Source of the DNA: Promethearchaeati archaeon
GTDB taxonomy: Archaea; Asgardarchaeota; Heimdallarchaeia; Heimdallarchaeales; Heimdallarchaeaceae
DNA: 64,000 nucleotides
Assembly (NCBI GenBank): GCA_013166775.1
Contig: JABLTJ010000001.1
Span: 1-64,000 of the forward strand
Direction of reading: 5' to 3'
Positions 44,598-51,255 of the stretch are shown piece by piece (within the stretch, counting starts at the first letter, position 1; every line of letters starts with the position of its first letter). Under the pieces are notes generated by a model. It was not told the DNA's origin and did no database searches. It worked only from the letters and a program-made list of their open reading frames with translations. The position numbers and the translations under genes are program-made.

Positions 44598-45911
44598 TTA
44601 AGGTTTTAATCTAGTGGGATCTCTTGGTAATAATCTCGCTTCTCGTATATTTGGTAAACTCAGTATCTGTTGGACAAATCTCTCTATTCCAGTTCCACTT
44701 CCTCCGTGAGGAGGTGCTCCGTTTCTGAAGAACTGCAAGTAACTATCAACATGTGCTATTTCAAATCCTTTTTCCAGAGCTTGTTCTGTTAATATATTTA
44801 CTCTGTGTTCTCTTTGACCACCAGTTGTAAGCTCTTGTCCTTTATAGAGTAAATCAAATGATTTTGTTAATCTTGGGTCATTATCATCTTTCATAGTATA
44901 AAATGGTCTAACATCCCAAGGATACAGGTCAACAAAAACAAAATCGGAATTCCACTTATCCTTGACATATTTTCCAATAATTCTTTCAGCTTCAGCATCT
45001 AGATCATCATAAAGATCTAGTTCTTTACCTTCATTTTCTAAAATTTCATTGCTTTCGGGTATTGTTATGATAGGCCATTCTTTTGGTTGAGGATCAATTT
45101 TGGCATTGAGTTCTTCTAAAGATTCCGCTTTTTCTTTTTGTACTCTTTCCAAAGCAAAGGTTATTGCATCCTGTAAAACTTTCATAACATCTCTTTGGTT
45201 GTCTATGAAAGAAATCTCAAAATCAATTGATGTATATTCACAGAGATGTCTTATTGTATGATGTTTTTCAGCTCGAAAAACCGGTCCTATTTCAAATACA
45301 CGCTCAAAACCTCCCATGAGCATCATTTGTTTATAAAATTGTGGAGATTGTGCAAGATATGCTTTTTTATCAAAATAACTTATCTCAAAGACATTAGCTC
45401 CACTTTCTGTAGCCGAACCAACAATCTTTGCTGAGAAAAATTGAAGAAAATCATTTAACCTAAAGTATTCCTCAATTGCGTAAGCTACACAACTTTCTAT
45501 TTCAAATATTTGTGCAACTTTACGATTTCGTAAATCAAGAAATCTATAATCATATCTTTTATCTGGATTCGTTTCTATCTTATCTGTGATATCGATGGGA
45601 TATTCTTGAACTCTTTTATTTATTATCTCTAACTTAGCAGGAAGAATTTCTTTTCCTTCTGGAGCGCTATTATTATCCACTATCTCACCACTCACTGATA
45701 TTATGTCACCTTCTTGTAAGTCAAGCGAAAAGATTTCCTGAGAAACCTTTTTTTTAGGTAAAACAATCTGGATAATTCCTGTCCGATCTTGTAATTTAAC
45801 AAATCTTAATCCTCCAAGATCTCTTACTTGTTGAATCCAGCCTGCTACTGTTATTTCTTTCAAATCGCTGGTAAATGCCTTACTAATAGTTTTTCTCTGC
45901 TTTAGATTCAT
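44598..45911 (-). CDS. aspS: Aspartyl-tRNA synthetase (archaeal type)
   Basis: Class II synthetase with an N-terminal OB anticodon domain (about residues 15-105; VAGWIQQVRDLGGLRFVKL), motif 2 VFEIGPVFRAEKHHTIRHL and motif 3 SGTGIERFVQQILSL. The 437-residue length without the bacterial GAD insert is archaeal. Whether it also charges tRNA-Asn cannot be read safely. Confidence 0.95.
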   Translation of the reverse strand: MNLKQRKTISKAFTSDLKEITVAGWIQQVRDLGGLRFVKLQDRTGIIQIVLPKKKVSQEIFSLDLQEGDIISVSGEIVDNNSAPEGKEILPAKLEIINKRVQEYPIDITDKIETNPDKRYDYRFLDLRNRKVAQIFEIESCVAYAIEEYFRLNDFLQFFSAKIVGSATESGANVFEISYFDKKAYLAQSPQFYKQMMLMGGFERVFEIGPVFRAEKHHTIRHLCEYTSIDFEISFIDNQRDVMKVLQDAITFALERVQKEKAESLEELNAKIDPQPKEWPIITIPESNEILENEGKELDLYDDLDAEAERIIGKYVKDKWNSDFVFVDLYPWDVRPFYTMKDDNDPRLTKSFDLLYKGQELTTGGQREHRVNILTEQALEKGFEIAHVDSYLQFFRNGAPPHGGSGTGIERFVQQILSLPNIREARLLPRDPTRLKP

Positions 45912-46071
45912 TATTGAATCCCCAATATCTCTGTCTGCACCTTTGAAACTTAATTAAAAAAGATTCTCTTCTAGTTGAACTGTGATTGAATGTATTAAAA
46001 GCGTATTATTTTTGCATTCAAAGAGAAAATATTATTTACTGATTAGATATAATAGGTTCTAGCGATCACTT

Positions 46072-46761
46072 ATGAAGAAGATTGTAATAAAATTTGGTGG
46101 GTCTGTTCTTTATAAAGAAAACATGATTATGAATATAGATTTAATTCAACGCATAGTAAATGTAATTAATGAACTATATGAAGAAGGACACAAAATTGCT
46201 ATAGTTGTGGGAGGAGGAAAATTAGCTCGAGTTATAATTAAAGCGAGTGATGTTCTTGGGCATGTTACAACATTCAAAGATATTTTAGCTGTAGAATCTA
46301 CAAGAATTCATGCTTTATTGATCATTGCATCCTTAAAAGATAAAGCATATTTACTTGTCCCTAGATCTTTTGAAGAAATAGGAAACGCACTATCTTCAGG
46401 AAAGATTGTTGTTTCAGGAGGATTACAACCTGGACAGTCTACAAGTGCAGTGTCTGCATTACTCGCAGAATATTGGGGGGCAGACATACTAATTAATCTC
46501 ACAAATGTTGACAAAGTTTACGATAAAGATCCGAACAAGTTTGAAGATGCAAAACCAATAGACAAAATGACCTCTGAAGACCTAACTAAAATAATCAGTA
46601 AGCAAGTAGAAGAACCTGGGAAATACGATCTCTTTGATATGGTAGGTTGTGAAATAATAAACCGTTCGAAGATAAAATTAGTATTTACATCGGGTGCTTC
46701 CCCTGAAAATATCTTAAAAGCAGTTAAAGGAGAACCTATTGGAACTATAGTAGAAGGCTAA
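46072..46761 (+). CDS. pyrH: UMP kinase (archaeal PyrH)
   Basis: An amino-acid-kinase fold protein of 229 residues: KIVIKFGGSVLY at the N-terminus, IAIVVGGGKLAR, SGGLQPGQSTSAVSALLAEYWGAD for UMP and TNVDKVYDKDP for ATP. The size and the GGLQPGQST stretch are those of archaeal UMP kinases. It is divergent from aspS. Confidence 0.92.
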   Translation: MKKIVIKFGGSVLYKENMIMNIDLIQRIVNVINELYEEGHKIAIVVGGGKLARVIIKASDVLGHVTTFKDILAVESTRIHALLIIASLKDKAYLLVPRSFEEIGNALSSGKIVVSGGLQPGQSTSAVSALLAEYWGADILINLTNVDKVYDKDPNKFEDAKPIDKMTSEDLTKIISKQVEEPGKYDLFDMVGCEIINRSKIKLVFTSGASPENILKAVKGEPIGTIVEG

Positions 46762-46813
46762 TTTGGAAATTATTGATCATAAGGAGAATCAGTTCTTTTT
46801 TCCAAATTGATAA

Positions 46814-48088
46814 CTAGTAATTTTCGTAAAGCTTGTATCTCAGTATTGCTGCTATTCCACCAAACACATTGTATAACATTGCACCATCTTCATGTGCACT
46901 CGATATAACCTCTACAACTGCACTAGTATCTTTTGCAAGTTCATTCAATTCAGTTATGAGATCTTTTTCTGATGCTATATTTAGCTTGGATTCATTGCAT
47001 TTTGGGCACTTTCTTTCTGATAGTTCTTTCATAAAATCAATATAGTTTTTTGTTTTAAACGATTCAGTCTTTGTGTATTCACACCCATCGCATTTTAAAT
47101 CAATATTTACACGATCAACTTCTTCACTAACCAAAACTGTTTCTACAGCACCCTTTACAAGAGCATCCATAACCTGTTTTTCTCCGTAAGTAGCGAGCCC
47201 AGTGTCTTTTCCAAGGTGTTCCATGAATTTCTTTGTTAAATTTCTTTCTTTTATTAGCTCAAAATCTGATAATTTATCTTGAGCTTTATCAAGTAATTCC
47301 CTAATTCCAACTGTTCCTCGGTATCCTATATCATAGATTCCTATTACCTTTTCGCGTATCCTATAATCTATTTCTTTATTTTCTAAGAATTCAGCTTTTG
47401 ATAAAGCGGGACCACCTATGATGATTGCTTCAACTGGATGGTCTTCTAAATAAGTTTTATTCATTATCTCTGCTACTTTACTGTACCATCTCTGTGCTGC
47501 TTCTTCTGTCAAACGTTGAAAACGTGCTTGGGATTGTCCTCCCATTTTGTGTTTACCTGGCACATAAGATTCTTCCTCTCTAATAACATCTAAACGAGAA
47601 CCTTGCACTACTGCTAGAGTGGCACCACCTCGTTCAATTAAAGCTAGACCATACTTTAATTTGCTTTCCATCATTTCTTTCAAATGATCCACATGGAAAA
47701 CATAATCACATAAATAGAGCTTAATTCCTATTTTTTCAGGAGGATTAACTAAAAAGAATTCTACTTTATTGCCTTGAGTGATTCCACAAAAAATGGCTAT
47801 TCCATTTTCTCCAGAATCTGCAATGGATTTCATTCTTGACATAATTGAGGAAATAGCTGCTTGTACAGCTTTTCCTGTGCTTTTGTCTTTGATATTTGTA
47901 GCTGTTCCATATTCGTCTCTCAATTGTGCATTTGTGTCTGACAATCTGGTTCTTGGGGGAATGTATAGCGTGACCAAACTTGTTGACATGTTAAAGCTAC
48001 GTTTTGCTTCTAGTTTTTCAATATCATGTTTGAGCAAATAACGTTCTATTGAAGATCTTTTTTCTTCGTTTTTCTGATTGTGAGACAT
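46814..48088 (-). CDS. prf1: Peptide chain release factor aRF1
   Basis: aRF1 reads all three stop codons and releases the chain. The GGQ motif (KMGGQSQARF, residues 183-185) and the decoding-domain YxCxxxF motif (Y125, C127, F131) are intact. The other decoding motif reads TATNIKD (N65-D68) where nearly all archaea and eukaryotes have TASNIKS. A zinc ribbon region (CDGCEY and CPKCNES) lies in the C-domain. HemK2 for GGQ methylation is in this window. See the finding on the NIKD motif. Confidence 0.96.
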   Translation of the reverse strand: MSHNQKNEEKRSSIERYLLKHDIEKLEAKRSFNMSTSLVTLYIPPRTRLSDTNAQLRDEYGTATNIKDKSTGKAVQAAISSIMSRMKSIADSGENGIAIFCGITQGNKVEFFLVNPPEKIGIKLYLCDYVFHVDHLKEMMESKLKYGLALIERGGATLAVVQGSRLDVIREEESYVPGKHKMGGQSQARFQRLTEEAAQRWYSKVAEIMNKTYLEDHPVEAIIIGGPALSKAEFLENKEIDYRIREKVIGIYDIGYRGTVGIRELLDKAQDKLSDFELIKERNLTKKFMEHLGKDTGLATYGEKQVMDALVKGAVETVLVSEEVDRVNIDLKCDGCEYTKTESFKTKNYIDFMKELSERKCPKCNESKLNIASEKDLITELNELAKDTSAVVEVISSAHEDGAMLYNVFGGIAAILRYKLYENY

Positions 48089-48245
48089 TTTATCCCCTCT
48101 TTGGAACTTTTATTGAGCGGAAGAAGGAAGAATATCACTATTTCCTAAATTCAACGCTTTAGATAAACAAATTTAATTCGCTAATATTAGTTTTGGTTAC
48201 ATACCAATTTGCATAAAATTTTAGAGAGAGAAAGTAATAATCTAC

Positions 48246-48509
48246 TTGAGCAACATGTTGGAAAAGGAGAAAGTTATAATTGATGTGTTAGATATTTTTG
48301 TGTCTGCAAGGAGAGGTCTTGCGTTTTCAGATATTATGTTTCAGTTAAATGACATCTATCAATCTCGGGGGGCAATGATGGAAAAATCATTGTTGGAAGA
48401 TATAATGAATGATTTAACTATGCAGGGGCATCTGAATAAATTCAAAGTAGGTACAGTTGATACTTGGAAGATTACTGAGGAAGGAGAAGACTACTTCTAT
48501 TCAATGTAA
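48246..48509 (+). CDS. Small winged-helix-like protein, unknown
   Basis: The 87-residue protein has helices followed by a recognition-helix-like stretch and a strand turn (DLTMQGHLNKFKVGTVDTWK, then ITEEGEDYF), the pattern of a short winged helix of the archaeal ArsR/PadR type. No DNA target is known. It lies 27 bases before the cupin-PGI-like gene on the same strand and could regulate it. Confidence 0.6.
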   Translation: MSNMLEKEKVIIDVLDIFVSARRGLAFSDIMFQLNDIYQSRGAMMEKSLLEDIMNDLTMQGHLNKFKVGTVDTWKITEEGEDYFYSM

Positions 48510-48536
48510 CGTAAAATTTTACATGAGAAGATCATA

Positions 48537-49295
48537 ATGGATATACGAGAAAGTACTGGTCTTCCAATAGAAAGCGATGAAGAGAAAATCAGCTACAATT
48601 CTAACGAAATCAATGTTAAGAAAACTATTTCCTACAAGAAGGGGGATTTACAAAATTTTGTGAAAAACCAGACTTGGGAGACAAATGAAGAAAAACAAGA
48701 GGTTTATAGGCTCTACCAGGAAGTCAAAAAAGTAGAAGATAAAGAGTTTTGGATAGACATTCAATTTGATATAATAATGATGTGGTCTGGATCTTTGGGA
48801 GAAGAATATAGTAAGACAATAGGTTACCAAAGGTCAACAGCTGAAAATGGTTTTAGATTCCCAGAAATTTATCAGATGGCAGAAGGATATGCAGAATTCT
48901 TCTTACAACAATCTAGAGAGAAGCATGAACAAATCAAAGAAGCGATAATAATCAGAGCGCAAAAGTTCGATTTAATTGTAATTCCACCCTCCTATAATGT
49001 TACTATCATTAATCCAAGTGAAAAGAAGAACATTATATCTAGATTGAGAGCTTCAGATGTAGAAGAGATGTCTGAACACTATGCAAGAACAAAAGGAGAA
49101 TGCTATTATAGATTGGAAGGAGGAAAATGGGAATTTAACGAAAATTATGAAGAAATTCCTGTGCTAAGATTAGAAAAACCTCAGAACCATTGGAAATCAT
49201 TGAAAAGAGGAATTCCAATTTATGCTTCTTACATATATAATCCAAAGAGACTCTATTGTTTAGTAGAACCAGATCCTATAGATTTTATTTTGTAA
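48537..49295 (+). CDS. Cupin-type phosphoglucose isomerase relative lacking metal ligands
   Basis: The 252-residue protein keeps the body of the cupin PGI family (GEEYSKTIG, FPEIYQMAEGYAEFFLQ, DLIVIPPSYNVTIINPS, ECYYRL near the end with NENYEEIPVLR). The usual GHYH metal motif is GYQR (residues 96-99) and the His of the Y-x-H motif is Asn154; only the Glu (E110) of the four usual ligands is retained. It is thus probably not an active isomerase of the normal type; it may bind a sugar phosphate or have a new role. The neighbouring winged helix suggests sensing. Confidence 0.75.
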   Translation: MDIRESTGLPIESDEEKISYNSNEINVKKTISYKKGDLQNFVKNQTWETNEEKQEVYRLYQEVKKVEDKEFWIDIQFDIIMMWSGSLGEEYSKTIGYQRSTAENGFRFPEIYQMAEGYAEFFLQQSREKHEQIKEAIIIRAQKFDLIVIPPSYNVTIINPSEKKNIISRLRASDVEEMSEHYARTKGECYYRLEGGKWEFNENYEEIPVLRLEKPQNHWKSLKRGIPIYASYIYNPKRLYCLVEPDPIDFIL

Positions 49296-49316
49296 TTAAA
49301 GTCTATTATTATTCTG

Positions 49317-49790
49317 CTAGCCATAAATTTCGTCATCACTCCAACCAGTAGAACGTTTAAGTAACCATTGTATATGTCCAATGTGTCTGTGTTCGTGATT
49401 GATTAATCTTACCAGATAGATTCTTCTTTGCATTTTACCCTTCCACATGTCAATTTCCTCCTCTTCTTGCTCAAGTGTAAGTGAAGATAATTTCTCGCAA
49501 AGAATTGGGGAAATAATATCAAATTCAGCTATAATCTCATCCAAAGTTGCCCTGTCATTAACCTCCTCACCTAAATCAAATGCGAGTTTAGAAGGTTCCA
49601 TAGAATAATCGGGAAGTTTCTCAAGCATCCAATGGATGTTCATAAGAAGATGACGAAAGATTAATTCTGGACTCCAAACATTTTCTATGATTGAATCGTA
49701 GAAATGTTTTTCATCAATTTTTTTGAAGAAACTGAAGTGTTTCTTTCTATCCTCTTCAACTATATTGTAGAGTTGCAGTAATGAAATCAT
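49317..49790 (-). CDS. DinB/YfiT-like four-helix metal-binding protein
   Basis: The helices with LIFRHLLMNIHWMLEKLPD (His near residue 46) and LVRLINHEHRHIGHIQWLLK (two His spaced four apart) give the three-His metal site of the DinB-like superfamily. Function of most members is unknown (thiol transferases, hydrolases). It converges with the cupin gene. Confidence 0.75.
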   Translation of the reverse strand: MISLLQLYNIVEEDRKKHFSFFKKIDEKHFYDSIIENVWSPELIFRHLLMNIHWMLEKLPDYSMEPSKLAFDLGEEVNDRATLDEIIAEFDIISPILCEKLSSLTLEQEEEEIDMWKGKMQRRIYLVRLINHEHRHIGHIQWLLKRSTGWSDDEIYG

Positions 49791-49869
49791 ATTGTCTCAG
49801 AGGAGTTCAAAGTTCAGACACTTATAATTATTCTACAATCTAACTGAAAAGAGAAGTGTAAGAAAAAAC

Positions 49870-49878
49870 TTTTAAAAG
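49870..49878 (+). promoter_or_regulatory. TATA-like promoter of tRNA-Ile
   Basis: TTTTAAAAG lies about 27-35 bases before the tRNA 5' end at 49905, the distance expected when transcription begins a few bases before the tRNA. Confidence 0.5.
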
Positions 49879-49904
49879 TAATAAGAAAGGAAAAATGCAA
49901 GTAA

Positions 49905-50013
49905 GGGCCAATAGCTCAGCTTGGTTAGATGTTTAAAGGTTGCGTACCTTAAATTAACAAGCGCACGGCTGATAACCGTGAGGTCGGCGGTTCGAATCCG
50001 CTTTGGCCCACCA
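49905..50013 (+). tRNA. tRNA-Ile(GAU) with a D-arm intron
   Basis: Acceptor stem GGGCCAA/TTGGCCC, anticodon stem CACGG/CCGTG with loop CTGATAA (anticodon GAT), T-loop GGTTCGAATCC and encoded CCA (50011-50013) are normal. The D-arm GCTC...GAGC is interrupted by 31 bases between positions 23 and 24 of the mature tRNA. Removing them gives an ordinary archaeal tRNA-Ile. Confidence 0.95.
49930..49960 (+). other. Non-canonical intron of tRNA-Ile, position 23/24 in the D-arm
   Basis: Exon GTTA (49925-49928 area) pairs with intron TAAC near the intron end to form a four-pair central helix. Bulges GAT on one strand and AAG on the other flank it, with cuts GA^T and AA^G. The intron side continues as GTTTAA-A-GG paired with CCTTAAAT around the loop TTGCGTA. 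These cuts remove exactly 31 bases and restore the D-stem G22-A23-G24-C25. Confidence 0.88.
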
Positions 50014-50087
50014 AATTTCATTTTATTTTAAATCAAAAGAGAGACAAATTTCTTACAGAACCTTCCATAAAACATGAAGGTGCTTGT

Positions 50088-50461
50088 TTGAGTTCATATG
50101 ATATTATTGACGTTAAAGAAACACTGCAGATTTATTTTGAAGGAAACAAAGAATTAGATACAGTAAAAATACTATCGTCTTGGATGAAGATCTCAAAATC
50201 ATCTCAACAGAGAGAACTAAAGGACCTGCTGTTTGGGTAGAGATGGAAGGTTATTACAGAAATGAAATAAACAATGACATGAGTAAATGGGGAATCGAGT
50301 TTGATATTGTTACTAAGGATGTTTTTAGAAACTGTGCATCAGTTAGAGTCGATGTAAGATATAGAGTTGATTCTAGAAATTTTAAGGAGACACAGTTTCT
50401 ACATCTGCTCAAGAAAGAAAATACATGGTTAATCTATAGTAAAATATTTACGTTTTATTAA
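50088..50461 (+). pseudogene. NTF2/SnoaL-like (lumazine-binding-type) protein, frameshifted
   Basis: A frame from a TTG at 50088 (with GGTG 6 bases before it) encodes YDIIDVKETLQIYFEGNKEL and continues to LSSW at about 50183. The neighbouring frame from about 50180 continues with DEDLKIISTERTKG, VWVEMEGYYRNEI and SVRVDVRYRVDS up to 50461. Joined, they make a protein of about 124 residues with the helix-then-curved-sheet plan of small NTF2-like proteins. One base seems missing near 50178-50183. It lies alone behind tRNA-Ile; a base-calling error, decay or a two-gene arrangement are the alternatives. Confidence 0.6.
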
Positions 50462-50502
50462 TATGAATAAACAAGTAAGGTTTAGAGATTCAGCATCTAA
50501 TC

Positions 50503-50709
50503 TTACTTTCCTGCTTTTACTTTCGAGTAAGTTTGAAGCTTCTTCTTATCCAGCATTTTAAGAAGTCTATATGCTGCTTCAATCTCTTTAGCACTTGCTC
50601 TTGGTTTTTCAGTCATCAAACCTTCCAATCTTCGGATAACTTGTTTTTCACTTCTTATTCCTGTTAAACTTGGAATAGATTCAATCAAATCCTCTATGTC
50701 TTTGGACAT
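50503..50709 (-). CDS. Small helical protein, unknown
   Basis: The 68-residue protein is charged and predicted helical (DIEDLIESIPSLTGIRSEKQ, KEIEAAYRLLKMLDKKKLQ). I do not recognise it. It lies between a pseudogene-like frame and the zinc-ribbon protein gene, divergent from the latter. The codon pattern and tidy length favour a real gene, but support is limited. Confidence 0.5.
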   Translation of the reverse strand: MSKDIEDLIESIPSLTGIRSEKQVIRRLEGLMTEKPRASAKEIEAAYRLLKMLDKKKLQTYSKVKAGK

Positions 50710-50838
50710 AATAACTCACTTTTCTTTAGGATTCATAAGATTCATCTCCTTTTGTTTGAATGTATTACCTAGGTAATTATGTATTAGAATTGTGTGAGAC
50801 AAGTAATATTTTATATCATTCACACTCTTTTTTTACAT

Positions 50839-51255
50839 ATGTCTCCACCCGAAAATGATGAATATATTGAAGCAGGTGCTGATCTTTTGCTGAAAGGTTG
50901 GATGATGCTTAATAAGGCATGCCCAACTTGCTTTCAACCATTATACGAAAGACAAGGAGAAGCAGTTTGTGTAAAATGTAAGAAGGATTACATTCTAGTA
51001 GATTCAATCTCTCAAATACCACCAGCTCAGAGTAAACAAGTCAAGAGAGAAGCTTCATCTACACTTCCTAATTTGATCAAATCTTTTGACTTTTCAAACC
51101 TCCCACTTGAATTAAAAGATACTGCAAAGACAATAATTGAAAAAATTAATGCCCTTAATAATCAACTCAAAGAGTCTACAGATCTTAAAGAAATAACTGA
51201 GCTTTCAAGTGCAATTAATTCATTGGTTGATTCACTTCGCTCTCTTACTTCTTAG
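50839..51255 (+). CDS. Zinc-ribbon protein of the SSSCA1/ZNRD2 type
   Basis: The N-terminal zinc ribbon (C28, C31, C44, C47; ACPTCFQPLYERQGEAVCVK) preceded by YIEAGADLLLKGWMMLNKA is the pattern of the Sjogren-autoantigen (SSSCA1/ZNRD2) family found in archaea and eukaryotes. The C-terminal half is helical (LNNQLKESTDLKEITELSSA). The ATG at 50839 (MSPPEND) is chosen; the upstream extension is hydrophobic and unlike the family. It ends 10 bases inside the end of the convergent Hef gene. Confidence 0.82.
   Translation: MSPPENDEYIEAGADLLLKGWMMLNKACPTCFQPLYERQGEAVCVKCKKDYILVDSISQIPPAQSKQVKREASSTLPNLIKSFDFSNLPLELKDTAKTIIEKINALNNQLKESTDLKEITELSSAINSLVDSLRSLTS

Noticed and set aside
46814-48088. Stop-codon reassignment suggested by the NIKD motif in aRF1
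   Set aside because: TAA, TAG and TGA all end conserved genes at normal lengths in this window, so no codon shows reassignment.
49930-49960. D-arm insert in tRNA-Ile as an assembly error or pseudogene
   Set aside because: The flanks form a precise bulge-helix-bulge that restores a normal tRNA, which chance insertion would not explain.
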